Source of the DNA: Nemertoderma westbladi
Lineage: Eukaryota; Xenacoelomorpha; Nemertodermatida; Nemertodermatidae
Assembly: GCA_032718475.1 (NCBI GenBank)
Contig: JAUCBJ010008768.1
Span: 1 to 38,113 of the forward strand
DNA length: 38,113 bases
Reading direction: 5' to 3'
Below, one piece after another: positions 18,891-30,319 of this stretch. Made by a program: the position numbers and the translations under genes. Each line of letters opens with the position of its first letter. Positions within the stretch are counted from its first letter, which is position 1. Under the pieces are notes generated by a model, which saw nothing but the letters and a program-made list of their open reading frames with translations, was not told where the DNA came from and made no database searches.

Positions 18891-19461
18891 TTATTGTAGT
18901 TATAATATATTATTTATCCAAAATTAACATGCGTTAAATTATTATTACTGTAGGATAAATCAGCTGGTTTTCTGACAAATTTTGCAAAACATAGGGGCTG
19001 TCTGCCAATCTGCATGTACCATTTGTACCGGTACTTTCAGGCTGTACTCAATTCCTGAATCGAGAATTCTGCAATCAGTCAATACTGCAATACAGGTCAG
19101 CCGGTACCATACACTGCAGACATGCCATATCATGTAATCTAATTAAACATGGCCCCGGTGTAACAGCGGATTCTGTCCCCCCGCGGATATGGTCCGGGGG
19201 GACCGAATCCGCTAGCGGATTGAGTCCGGGGGGACCGAATCCGCTAGCGGATTCTGTCCCCCCTCCGCAGATTGAGTCCCCCCCTTAAATTATAATTTTA
19301 CAGTACAGTCAGACAGTGCTGAGTGCAGCAGTACTGGTACTGACATAGCAGCGTAGCTTATGCATTAAATTATAGACTGATTAAAACTGCAGTAGCTACC
19401 ACTACTGCGTTAAACTAAATTCCCACATACTGATATAGTCGCATCAGTACAGTAGGCTATT

Positions 19462-19740
19462 ATGGCCAACTTCGATGAGACGCAGCTTTATCAAGCCGTC
19501 TATAATTATATTTCGGGAGATGACACATATCCAGTCAATTCAACAAAGTTGCAGAAGAGAACTTTACTCAGGAAAGCGGCTAATTTCAACATTATAGATT
19601 CATTATGGATGAGGGATGATTACATCATAAGGAGGAAGATATTGTACTGTCCCTATTACAGTAATAATCATACTGTAGTTCGAGTTGTCAGGTGTCTTTG
19701 GTTGGATTTGTCATTGGTCAGTTGGTGTCATTTCGTTTAA
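19462..19740 (+). pseudogene. Integrase-flanking N-terminal exon of the Ginger-like element
   Basis: From ATG 19462, in good context, the frame reads LYQAVYNYISGDDTYPVN, then STKLQKRTLLRKAANFNI, then D..W and RRKIL. The pattern of a helix, a TYP turn, TKxxKRxxRRKAxxF and a following strand is typical of the region just before the HHCC zinc finger of gypsy-type integrases, including Ginger transposases and their domesticated relatives. After about residue 60 the resemblance ends; CAGGTGTC near 19690 could be a splice donor, or the frame has decayed. No D,D(35)E core is visible in the window, so this piece cannot act alone. A domesticated integrase gene is the alternative, but the flanking inverted repeats argue for an element. 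Confidence 0.5.
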
Positions 19741-19803
19741 TTAATAATTAAATGAATTAATTACCTAGGCCTAATATAAATGGTTTTACAGATAGTATTT
19801 TCT

Positions 19804-19824
19804 GGGGGGGGGGGGGGGGGGGGG
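19804..19824 (+). repeat. Poly-G tract, 21 bp
   Basis: Twenty-one consecutive G inside the Ginger-like element. Length is likely polymorphic or assembly-limited. Confidence 0.95.
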
Positions 19825-20625
19825 TATATTCAGTTCTACTGTTACACCTAAACCCAACTGAGTAACAGTTATTCATATTCATTCATGTTCATTCATATTA
19901 TTAGTTTGCAGGTGGGGAGGATAAATTTTCTAATAATAAAAAGGCTAAAATAATATAACCTCATTACAATAAATTTATCGTACTACGAAATTGGAGAGGA
20001 GCAGGTTACACACAATGTTTTCTAACCAGAACAATAAACGATACATCTGAATAACCGGTCTGCCAGTATTGTATCCATTGACAATAAGGAAGGGAACGGA
20101 GCAGTCTGGCAGTGTATTTTGAATTTATTGCCGTAACCTGCCTGATAACATTGGGGGGACCAAATCCGCGAACGAGGACCCAATCCGCTAGCAGATTTGG
20201 TCCTAGGGAGACCAAATCTGCTAGCGGATTGGGTCCGGGGGGACTAATTCCGCTAGCAGATCTGGTCCGGGGGGACCGATTCTTCGGGGGACTGAATCCG
20301 CTGTTACACCGGAAACCCTTGCGGTGATTATAGTTTAGGCCTAATTAGCCTAGTACCGGTAATAATAATATAATAGTTTAGATAGTTCAGTAGTTACCGC
20401 TAATCATTCAGTCATTGGCACGGTACACCGTATTGCTGTACTGCCGTTGTAGTGCGCACCGTAGGTACCACCCATGCGTAGGCTGACTGTGCTGATTATG
20501 GTACTGTCAGACTGTGGTACCTAAGCTATATACTGTTAGGTATATTGCTGTATTGGGGTGGGGTTAGGAATAATCCATTTGTTTTAGCATTGGACTGTTG
20601 AATCCCCTTATTTATTATAAAACCA

Positions 20626-21240
20626 TTGGAAATATTCGCAAATGCCGCTCCATTACTGTCTGAAACGCTCCCGACAGTCCGATGTATCTGGACCCGAGCA
20701 GCCGAGTTGCTTCAAGAGGTGATTAACGAGGGAATACTACGGAATTGCTTGTTTGTCAGTACGATTCTATTTGGGTATTTACTACACTCAGACACTGGGA
20801 ATACGGCGGTCGTTCAGATCGTAATGCGGGCCACTGCCAAGTTCATCATGCCTCACTCCTCATGCCCCACTCACCCACCTTGGAGTGCGGTGGGAAGAGT
20901 CCCACTTACTGACTTACGTCGACGACTGGACGAATCGACGAGGATTGCGATCTGGGTTTAGCGGCGGCCCGGATCCTGGGATCGCCTGGGGGAAATGGTT
21001 GAACGTTGGGCAGACGTTATCGCACTGGATTACGTTCTCTGTGACGCGAAAGTGTGAAGCGAATTCGTTGTCGAATTGGGTCGGAAGCTGCGGGAATTCT
21101 ACTGTTCTACGGGAGTAAACCGCAGCGGTCCGGTGACTACGGACGGATACTACTGGGATAAGCAGGTATTTCGATCGAGTTTCTCGTATTCTCGATGCTC
21201 GAGGCGGATAGAGAGTTGGTTGTGTTGGGCGGTGTTATTC
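20626..21240 (+). pseudogene. Unidentified coding-like island
   Basis: GC-richer than its surroundings. The frame at 20626-20961 gives ETLPTVRCIWTRAAELLQ, VVQIVMRATAKF and TDLRRRLDESTRI. A frame change near 20945 then gives GEMVERWADVIALDYVLCDAKV and, after a stop, FVVELGRKLREFYC to about 21110. The balanced amino-acid composition over several frames suggests a decayed gene, perhaps part of a mobile element. I do not recognise a domain. Confidence 0.3.
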
Positions 21241-21378
21241 AATTCTATCAAACATATTAAATAATTGGTAAAATAATAAAAACACACCAGATAAAGATAC
21301 TGAGCTTATGGTAAAGAGATAGGCCGAACTTACAATTTCCAAATAGATTGTTCATATAATAAATATATTTTTGGTATT

Positions 21379-21655
21379 TGATTTCAAGATAGGGGGGGGG
21401 GGGGGGGGACTGGACGCAATAAAAATTCATCCCACTCCAGGGGAAATTGGACGCAAATAACAACAGCTGATTATTCTCAAAAATAAAACTGTAACCTGTT
21501 CTATTGTGTTTACTTTATTGTTTTGGTTAAAATAACGTGCCACTGTAACCTGCTCCTTTCCCAAAATTTAGAAATTAATATTGAGGCGGGATATTAATTC
21601 GCCAAGATGGGATTTGCGTCCAGTCCCACCACCCCCCTCCTATCTCTTGATTTCA
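21379..21655. repeat. 277-bp fold-back with G/C-tract ends
   Basis: Left end TGATTTCAAGATAG plus 17 G and GACTGGACGCAA; right end TTGCGTCCAGTC plus CCACCACCCCCCTCC and TATCTCTTGATTTCA. The ends are inverted copies. Inside is the repeat around CTGTAACCTG and TTGTTTTGGTTAAAATAACG, also present near 3395, 19990 and 35785-36200. This is MITE-like; no target duplication is clear. Confidence 0.75.
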
Positions 21656-22006
21656 CTAAAAAATAGAATACATTGCATTTTACTGTTATAATTAATGTAT
21701 TGAATAAAATAATTAATTGATTGTTTATTAAACCGTGCTAAGCACGTTGAACTGGAGCTCTAACAATTCCCCACTAGCGGCAGACAGGAACTGTAAAAGT
21801 CTCTGTAGAATTTCTAATTAAGCAATGCTCTTAGGTAACTACTACTAAATTTCAGATGAATCTGATCGTTGGTTCTATAATTACAGCTATTTTTACGTTT
21901 CTGTTAATTCGCCCCCTAGCGGCAGACCGGGGAACTATCATTAATGGGGAATACTCAAGTATATTGTTATTAAGTTAGTGATTACTTTTGATGCGTTACG
22001 AGAGTA

Positions 22007-22625
22007 TTGTACATAAAAACACAAGGTAACAGTCTAAATGGCGGGTTTAAGTAAGCCCGGAAATACAATTTTGAAAATCGGCTGTAATTAGAACTACAGA
22101 TTTGACGTCACTACGCAGTGCTCTGATAATTTCTTATATTGCTTTCAATGGAGGGTGATTTTAGATCTTTTCTTAGATTCATTTATACACATTTAATATC
22201 AATCATTTGACACGTAGCTTGTATCAATTGAAAGTGAAGATTAATTAACAATTAATTAATTAAATGCATGATGATGATCGATGATGAAGATTGATAAAAT
22301 GCTGTATTGCTGCTGGAAATACTGTTGGAAACAGCATTTTATCAAAGTTCCTCGTCATTAATTTAGTCAATGTAGGTCATAAGACGCGCTAGATTCTCCA
22401 CTTTTAATAGATATAATAAGCCACATGTGAAATGATTGAGATTTAATATTTATTTGAATGGTTTGAAAATCACTGTCCATACAAACCAAGAAAATATATT
22501 ATCAGAGCACTTTGTAGTGACGTCAAACATGTAGCAGCCAATTACAGCCAGTTTTCAAAATTTGCTTCCCATGCTTACTTAAACCCCCAATTTCGACCGT
22601 TTCCTCGTGTTTACACAAAAAACAC
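22007..22625. repeat. About 620-bp diverged fold-back
   Basis: Left arm includes GGGTTTAAGTAAGC, TTTTGAAAA and TGACGTCACTAC; the right arm has them inverted (GTAGTGACGTCA at 22513, GCTTACTTAAACCC at 22573). Arms of about 130 bp are perhaps 80 percent similar by eye. At the centre, TGATAAAATGCTGT (22292) and its complement (ending 22344) form a second stem. Probably an old MITE. Confidence 0.8.
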
Positions 22626-22629
22626 ATCC

Positions 22630-24590
22630 CGTTACTCGATTCAGGGCACCTTGTTACCCCTTATTCAGTTGTTATATTGCTTTAAATTGCTCAAAGTCAC
22701 GAACTGATTGTTATTTGCATCCCTCTTGGTGAGTGCAGTAGGTTGAGTAACTGCCCCGGTTCAAACATAGTGGTTCGTGTGTGTCTATATATTGTTTTAT
22801 AGTACCAACCCAGACTGACCCGAAACATATACGTTATACATGAACCAAAATTGTCCTAAATCAGCAGTACAAGTCATTTGTGTATTTCAGATGCGAGTAC
22901 ACATACTATGTCCCTAAAGGACATCTATGACTTTTGCTCAATAACTTTGTAATTAGTGTCAGACATTGATCTGTTTGATGTCTGCAGCATTCCACTTTAA
23001 ACGGAACTTTTGATACAATTTTAGTAAGTTTACATTATTTTCAGGAATTACACAGCGAGAACCAATTCAGCCTATTTTTGAATTAATTCACTGCCATATA
23101 GATCAGACTCCTATTGGTTCATACGCCGCGATAGTCTGGTTTATATTTTGATGGAATTGGTGAAGAATCTGGAATTGTGAAATTCTAAATCTGTAAAATT
23201 ATTGTTTCGAAATTTGTATACTTCACCAAAGCGCGAACACAGTTACCAGTTTTAGCACAAGTCAGTAAGTCAGTAAGTTACCGTAATACAAATACAGAAA
23301 TACCGTTAAACTAAAGCAACTTCTCAAGTTTGAGAGGCCCATCCCCATGTACTGAGATATAGATTGTTATTACAGTGGTATAAGCTACTGTTAGTTCGAG
23401 ACGGGTTTGTTGTTGCTGCCCTGACCAATGGGGCATAGGGGCTGTTGCTTCACTATTGGCTAGTGCCATTTGATTAATCGGCGTATCTTTCCTAATTAAC
23501 CCCTCTCTCACTATCTATTGGTGACGGCGTAATGTTAGTATGCCGTTACCTAAGTAGATTGGTTATTAGCAAGTCGTTAGACTTGATTACTGTAAGAAAA
23601 TTGATGGCAGAAAAAACTAAGCTACTGACTACTGACTACTGACCTAGAGCAAAAATGACTAACGATTTTGATGAAATTTAGCATGAACCACGAAAAAAGA
23701 TTTCTATGGGTACTTGTGAAATCGCGGTTCAAATTAAAACATATCAACTTGTTTTATTTCGAAAAATATCCCCAAAACACGAAAATTGCCATAGGCGCAA
23801 TAATAAAAACACCAGCTGGCACTCATGAAAAATGTATAGAGATGGCCTGGTAATGCATTCAATAGGAAGGGCTAACTAACAAAGAAGTACTTTCTGTGCC
23901 AAACTCTACAACCCAGACAATGTTAATTGGCGCGTGTAAGCTAAATGACTGTTAGTTACACTGTGTGTTGGCTACTATTGATTGCACTGTCCTCTCATCT
24001 AATAATAATTATTTTATTTTGCAATCTTTGTGCCAACATTAATACTGTGGAGGCTGTATGCTTATACGGCTGAATGTTTACTCAGCCTCATAATGATTCT
24101 CCATAAGGCTAACATTATAGTTTGAAATAAAAAATCTGTTATAATAATAATACAATTGTTGTATTTAATTAATATCGTGGTTTACATTGAACAGTGTGTA
24201 AATTGTTAATCGCGGTTTACTTTGAAACATCTCAACTTGTTTTATTTATTACAAAAATAAGAACGGATTAGTCTTATCACTTCTTGTGCGCGATTGTATT
24301 GAATTCATGACAACAGCTGTTATTATTATTAATCAATTGACACCTCGACTCCTCTCTGACTACTCTATCCGATAACTCGTACTGTCTCCTACGACTTGCT
24401 TCACGGGCCGCTAGTAATGCACTGTACCAATAAATATACACGAAGACAATAACTGAACATTTACTTGCGCGGTCATCTGACATCCAATTTGGTTCTCTTG
24501 GCAAGGCTCCCTGGTTGTAAGTTGACCTTTGGGGTCCTTACAAACCGGAGTGCTAATAGATTTCAAATTTTGATGATGATTTGATTGATT
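22630..24590. other. No gene recognised
   Basis: AT-rich DNA with short open frames only (for example 23311-23511 minus, 23668-23853 plus, 24277-24504 minus), none with a recognisable domain. GTCAGTAAGTCAGTAAG near 23262 is a short direct repeat. Confidence 0.4.
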
Positions 24591-24594
24591 TCCC

Positions 24595-24912
24595 TTTTTT
24601 GTGATGATTTTTTATTATCAAATTTGTGCTACTTGTATTTTTTTTCATGCCGCAATTGACACATATCCAAAATTGCCTTAATGTCAATAATGTACGATAC
24701 AGTTCAGTGTCATATTCGTGATCAGCATCCCAATAAACCTATGTGGTCACAACATTTTTTGATTTTGTGGTGATTTTCCATTATCATATTTGCACTGTTA
24801 CTTGTTTTTTTCGTGCCACAGGGGGCACATTCAAAATTACCAAAAGCTAAAATTACCAACCTCGAATGTTATATTTGTGTTCTATAATCGTGATGAGCAT
24901 CCAATTAAACCG
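24595..24912. repeat. Diverged tandem duplication, about 170-bp unit
   Basis: GTGATGATTTT at 24601 and GTGGTGATTTT at 24767 begin two similar blocks. Each contains TTACTTG- or CTACTTG-type words and ends ATCAGCATCCCAATAAACC (24721) or ATGAGCATCCAATTAAACC (24893). Offset is 166-172 bp. Confidence 0.65.
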
Positions 24913-25449
24913 CTATATACTGCAAATAAATTTATTTTAGCGAGCCATAAAAATTGTCACATCAATGGACCACATCACGAAAATTAATATAGCCATGTAA
25001 ATGGAATTTTCGCTGTTGGAAGCCCATTAAATTTTAGCAAAACTCACGAAATTTCTGGTTTCCCAACAAACCTAACTTAAGATACAGATGATTTACAAAA
25101 AAAATATAAAATGACAAAAACAACAAAAAATTAAGTCAATACAGTAGAACAGGTTACAATATTACTTTTATTTTTAGAGTAATCGGCTGTTATTTTGCGT
25201 CAAGCTAGAGTTTGATATAATAAATTTGCATAGTATCATCATTTACCCGATCTACATCGATCCTAATTAGTCTTAAAGCCTAGAGCCTACGTTTTATAAA
25301 TATATTATAAATATATATTTATATAAATATATATATTTATATAGAGAGAATACCATATAAATTTTAATTAATAATAATTGATTATTAATCAACACAAAAC
25401 AAAACAAAACAAAATTTACAAATAGAAAACCCACCACCACACAAAATTA

Positions 25450-26213
25450 ATATGTAAAATATATCATCTCAGAACTGGTCTGCTAGCCCCACGCCACGCA
25501 GACCGGCCCCATCTCCGAACCCCAATCCCCGCCACAACCGTCGCCCACCCCGGAGGCAGAAAGAGCTGGACCGGAGGAGTGCGAACTGCAGTCGCCGTCG
25601 AACACCCCCGAGCACGCACGCGAGGCCCCTCTCTCGCATACCATCTCGCCTCGCCACGAGTGTCTCGGCGATATGGCCGATAAGGATCTGGGCCTCGGTG
25701 CTCCAGACACCATTGGTGGTGCCGACCAGAGGGGTGAAGGACATCCTCCGGTCTTCGCAGACGGTCCGGTAGTGCAGCTTCTTGAGCCGACACCGCTGCT
25801 CCAGGATGGACTCAGTCAAGCGGTTGGCCTGGGCGTAAGAGGTGGCGTCAGCGTTTACTACCGCGATATCGAACGACGCCACTCTCTGGTTTGCCCAGAC
25901 CCCCGAGCGACCAAGTCCGCCCGCACTCCCCCTACCTCCCGACCCTCTCTGTCGAGGTATCCCCGGGATAGGGTCACCTCACGTTCTACACTGGACGTCC
26001 CAAACGCCGACGCCAGCAGGTCCCCAAAAACGTCACGCACCTCGTCGTGACGTTTCACAATGAGGCCGCCGGACTTGCAGCTGAGTGCATGGGAGGTTGA
26101 GAACGGCCCCCCACAGCCCTCGCACTTGGACGGGAGTCCTGGCGGGACGAGGCCGTACCGGAGGTTCAGGCTGTCCCGGTACTCCTCCGCACTGAGGTTA
26201 GCTTAATATATTT
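25450..26213 (-). pseudogene. RLE-type LINE, 3' coding end (copy 2, most complete)
   Basis: A GC-rich island in AT-rich DNA. Reading left: LSAEEYRDSLNLRYGL, then the zinc knuckle CEGCGGPFSTSHALSC (C-x2-C-x7-H-x3-C), then KRHDEVRDVFGDLL and VRADLVARG. One base missing from a G run near 25890 shifts the frame, which resumes as ASFDIAVVNADATSYAQ, CRLKKLHYRTVCEDRRMSF, LVGTTNGVWSTEAQ, GVRRRLQFALLRSSSFCLRG and WRGLGFGDGAGL, ending at 25469. A CCHC knuckle followed by RHDxV and an A/P-D...D pair is the layout of the restriction-like endonuclease C-terminal to the reverse transcriptase in R2-type elements. Very similar C-termini are widespread in marine invertebrate transposon proteins. The polymerase itself is absent. 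Codon use differs strongly from neighbours. Confidence 0.72.
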
Positions 26214-26219
26214 ATATAT

Positions 26220-26874
26220 AAATAAATATTTATTATAAATATATTTATAAATAGTTTGAATATTTAGTAGTAGTAATTAAAGGAATTATGGGAAATGCCA
26301 AGCCTAACAAACAAAAGTGTCACAAAGCATCGCAATGCCCTGCCTTTCTTCTTCAATTTGATTTATTGTATGATTAAATTTATTTTCGTGAGCTCAAGTA
26401 ATTTAACTTTTAAATAATGGTATTTAACGCTAAAGCAATAATGAAATTCAAAAAGTATGACTTCTTTATCTGCTGATCGAGGTATTCTGGAATGTAGTGA
26501 GCAAGCCTTGTATTACGATGGCCTTGCTTATGGAATTGGTTTCCGGAGCGGGATTCACCAACTGTTGATATTTTCATGAATAGGATATTAAATACAGACC
26601 TGTTAACATGTTGGAGTTTTAATAGATATATCAAACTAAACTTTAATTTACTAATTAACTAACTATTACTTAATAAATAGGCCTACTTATTATATTTTAA
26701 GTGCTTTTATGTTTTGATTAATCATTTATGGATTAACTTTTACTTTCGGTTTATTTTATTTGTAATTTAGCTTAATTACTATAACGAATATGGACATATC
26801 GAATATCGAATAGGGACCTCGTGTAAGCGCACAGCTTCGGTCAGGTCTTCCCTCTATATTTATTGTGTGTTAAG
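26220..26874. other. AT-rich non-coding DNA
   Basis: TA-rich microsatellite-like sequence (26205-26260, mirrored by 25290-25335 left of the RLE fragment), then sequence without a recognisable gene. Confidence 0.45.
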
Positions 26875-27082
26875 TATATCCGTATTTTTGTATATCCGTA
26901 TTTTTGTATATCCGTATTTTTGTATATCCGTATTTTTGTATATCCGTATTTTTGTATATCCGTATTTTTGTATATCCGTATTTTTGTATATCCGTATTTT
27001 TGTATATCCGTATTTTTGTATATCCGTATTTTTGTATATCCGTATTTTTGTATATCCGTATTTTTGTATATCCATATTTTAC
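26875..27082 (+). repeat. 16-bp minisatellite, 12 perfect units plus one degenerate
   Basis: TATATCCGTATTTTTG repeated without change from 26875 to 27066, then a diverged unit (TATATCCATATTTTAC). Open frames on both strands here are by-products of the period. Confidence 0.97.
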
Positions 27083-27265
27083 TTTACTTTTGGGAAAAAC
27101 TTTAATAAAATACTCTCTACACCAACCATACGTGTGTCTATAAAGAAATATGTATGTATATTATAATATAGTTTAACAACGAGATTGCCACTATTAAAAT
27201 GGGAAGCAGTCAACAATTTAATTACTTAATCAAAATACAAGAACTCAAGACAAGACAAGTCACTA

Positions 27266-27330
27266 CAAGAACAAAATGTAGCCACGGACGAAACTATATG
27301 AACAAAATGTCGACACGGGCGGAACTTCAA
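27266..27330 (+). repeat. Isolated dimer of the 31-bp satellite
   Basis: AGAACAAAATGTAGCCACGG... and ATGAACAAAATGTCGACACGGGCGGAACTTC match the unit of the array at 34233-35262, including the closing GGGCGGAACTNCAACC found at the right end of that array. Confidence 0.85.
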
Positions 27331-27639
27331 CCTTTTATAGACTTTTATAGACAGTTACCATGTTATTTTAAACTTTCTAGAACACTTGTTAGCAGATACA
27401 GGAGTACAATTATTGGCGGGCGATATTAATCAATCTATTAAATTGAACAGTAGGCCTAAATAACCGGTGTTTAAATAGTAAAAAATGTGTAGCCAAGATT
27501 GATAAAAGACAAATACCCTTGAAATTAAAATCATACTTATTTACGAAAAAATGTTATTATAGCTGCATATAATTTAAAAAACCGGCACTGTTCGATAATG
27601 GTCACCCAATTTTGAAATTTTACTAAATGTCTTAAATAC

Positions 27640-27895
27640 AATATTATCTTTTGTTCTAGAACTAATATTTGACCTTCTGACAGTAGGATGGTAGCTAGTA
27701 ATTTTGATTTTGTTTTAGCTACCGGCAGTATTTTTTATTAGCTAGTGAAAACAATTAAAATTTAAGATTTTTTTTTTTAAATAGTCCAATTTTTTCTAAT
27801 GAAAATGACTTTAATCATCATTTTTTGTTCTAGAACTAATATTTTACATTCTGACAATAAGATGGTAGCTAATAATTTTGATTTTGTGTTAGATA
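27640..27895. repeat. Two copies of a 175-bp AT-rich unit
   Basis: TTTTGTTCTAGAACTAATATTT at 27650 and 27825, each followed by TTCTGACANTANGATGGTAGCTA and AATTTTGATTTTGT. Offset is about 175 bp. Confidence 0.75.
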
Positions 27896-27934
27896 GAAAC
27901 ATGTATTGTGTCAAAAATAAGTCCCAGAACAAAC

Positions 27935-27977
27935 ATCGGTATTAGTATGGTATGTATAAGCAAAAATTGAAAATTTT
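27935..27977 (+). repeat. Inverted copy of the flank of the 31-bp array
   Basis: ATTAGTATGGTATGTATAAG and CAAAAATTGAAAATTT are the complement, with one mismatch over 36 bases, of 35290-35325, just right of the large satellite array. Confidence 0.8.
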
Positions 27978-28379
27978 AATATGACATTTATAGTATATTT
28001 AGGCCTATATTCTGGTCTCATATTTTGTTTATTGTTAATAGCTACTATGTGTATGTACTACTTAATCATTTTTATTAGCTAGTGTACTAATTTAATAGCT
28101 AATTTATCTACAGTAGGATATTCAATTATTAGCTAGTTACATTGCGTTTTTTCATTAGTTTGGTAGTTTATTTAGTTTATTTGATTTTCTATTTGGTGTC
28201 TTTGATGACATTTACAGTTACATGTCAAAGAAGATTGTGTCAGAGTTTATTTAATACCGGTAATTGTTTTAGCATTGTAACCACAATTGTCTCGGGCACT
28301 ACTACAGTATGTGTACCCATGACCATATTTTTTTACTATAGCTAGTTTTTGCTACTTTTTTTCTTAGAACTATTATATT

Positions 28380-29075
28380 TCATGTTAGCTATTGTTAGGT
28401 GAAAAAATTATGTTATAGAACAAATATTTTTTGTTCCAGAGTATTTTTATATAAAAAAAAAATTTATTAAAAATTAACTATTATGTGTAATAAATTGTTT
28501 ATTTGTCTATAAACATTAAAAAATACATATTATCAGGCTAGCTAGTGATTTTCCAAATTAGTTAATATTTTAAAAAAAATTGAAACTAAAATTTATGAAA
28601 AATTTGTAATTACGTGTGATAGGCCTAAATAGTTTATTTATCTATAAACATTTAAAATAAAAAAATAAAAAATAATCAGGCTAGCTAGTGATTTTCCAAG
28701 TTAGCTTATTATTAAAAAAATATTTTTTTTTTCAAAATTATAATTTTCATTTATACTATTCTTTGGATATCTCAATAATATTTGGATCTTTAGAGTACTT
28801 TTTGTTTTGGTGACATGGCATTTTATTTAATGAAAACAGTTAAAGTGAACCTACTACTGTAAACATTATAAAACATTCTAGAATAATATTTTGAAGTATT
28901 TAAAGGCAACAGATTAACATTTTAAGGTGTATTATTAGGAATTATAAATTTTTAAAAAAATGTTCTAGAACAAAAAATATTTGTTCTAGAACATATTTTT
29001 TAAACAAAAACTATAGCTAATATGACATAGAACATTCAAAAAAAGAAAAGTAGCAAAAACTAGCTACTACATAAA
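28380..29075. repeat. AT-rich repeats of the TGTTCTAGAACA family
   Basis: CAGGCTAGCTAGTGATTTTCC recurs at 28534 and 28677 (143-bp period), with TCTATAAACATT in each. Paired palindromes TGTTCTAGAACA and TTGTTCTAGAACA lie at 28961-28972 and 28982-28993. The block ends AAGTAGCAAAAACTAGCTAC, the tail also seen near 985 and 6697. Confidence 0.7.
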
Positions 29076-29079
29076 AATC

Positions 29080-30230
29080 CCGATTGTCAAGGCTTTTACG
29101 GGAGGCTAACCCACGTTCGCCACTACGAGTCTGTCTGTAACTCTTACGAGTGTTATCAAGTGCCTTGGGGTACCTGCCGCATAGCAGGAACACTCACGAA
29201 AGTTTGTTTATATAATATATATATTATCAAATATATATATATCTAATCTGAATGTACAGTCAATCACTGTAAGTATATAGTTTCGGCGCTTATAAACTGC
29301 TTCAAGGGAGTAAAGTGACAGTTACGTGTAAACCGTTCCGTTATATTGTGTTGTTGGCGAGTAAATGTACGTGTGACTTATATATATTACAGGTAGGACA
29401 CTGTGTTGGACTTAGTGCGTGGTAAGCGCACAGTTCACTCGTGCTGCATACATTGTGTTAGTAGATTGTAGTTACTACTGTAGTTGGGGAATAATATTGC
29501 AGTACTATGGACGCACACACACGCACTAAAATTAACCGAATCTATTACAGACAGGGTGCAGTCAGCACTAACCGTTTGGAAATCGAGTTGGTTTGATCTC
29601 TGGTCTTGTATATTCATCAACAATAGTAAAGCAATAATAGTAAATAAGGTAATACACCAAAGTGAAATATCACGAGTCCTGCAAGTTACATGACTCGTAA
29701 CAGGCTTAATATGATGTTAGGTTATGCCTGAGAGTAATGGGATGAACATCGACTATATAAACAAGCAATACTGCAAAAATAGGACAGCCAATAGGACGCA
29801 AGAATACCTGTACCGGTAGTTACCAATGAGAGTTCAGCACTACCACAACTGCTGCTAGGCAACATATAAACAAGGTTCACGGTGGTATATAACATGAGTT
29901 AGGCATAAATATCATACGCACAGAAATTGAATGATTCTCTGATAAAAATATAAGATTTCGATATGCAGTTAGCGTGTGCAGCAAAACCGATCATGGGTAC
30001 ACATACTGTAGTAGAGCCATTGTCTCGTTTACAGGTAGATTTATTTGAGGGTAACAGACCACAAGACTGTGCAAATTCGATCGCACGCTCCTGTTATTAA
30101 ATTTTCAGATAGATCTAAAAGGTTTAAATTATTATAATGTTTATCAAATACGTGGGGATTGTTTCTACCCCATATCTAAAGCCAATATGGAACAAAACTA
30201 CCTAAAACAATCTGAAAACAACTCAAAAGT
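29080..30230. other. No gene recognised
   Basis: Mixed-composition DNA. TA-rich microsatellite at about 29211-29252. Short open frames at 29435-29693 on both strands have no domain. Confidence 0.4.
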
Positions 30231-30319
30231 GTTCTAGAATAATATTATTTATTTCAAATAATGTGGTATAAATACTCGAATATATTTATGGGGTCGCAGT
30301 ACTGCCCTTGGTTGCATTG

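Larger units (their letters stand above)
19155..20312. mobile_element. Ginger-like DNA transposon, non-autonomous or decayed
   Basis: Termini TGTAACAGCGGATTC (19159) and GAATCCGCTGTTACA (ending 20308) are inverted repeats fitting the TGTNR ends described for Ginger elements. CCGG flanks both ends (19155-19158 and 20309-20312), fitting a 4-bp target duplication. Because CCGG is palindromic it could also be read as an extension of the inverted repeat. Subterminal regions (19165-19275, 20150-20305) hold tandem palindromic units around GTCCGGGGGGAC and AATCCGCTAGCGGATT. Inside is an ATG frame (19462) resembling the segment before a gypsy-like integrase. Confidence 0.65.

Noticed and set aside
25673-26063. 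Plus-strand open frames in the GC-rich island
   Set aside because: They are antisense to the recognised retrotransposon fragment; high GC content lowers stop frequency.
26860-27166. Several overlapping open frames on both strands
   Set aside because: By-products of the 16-bp minisatellite; hydrophobic periodic peptides without flanking exons.
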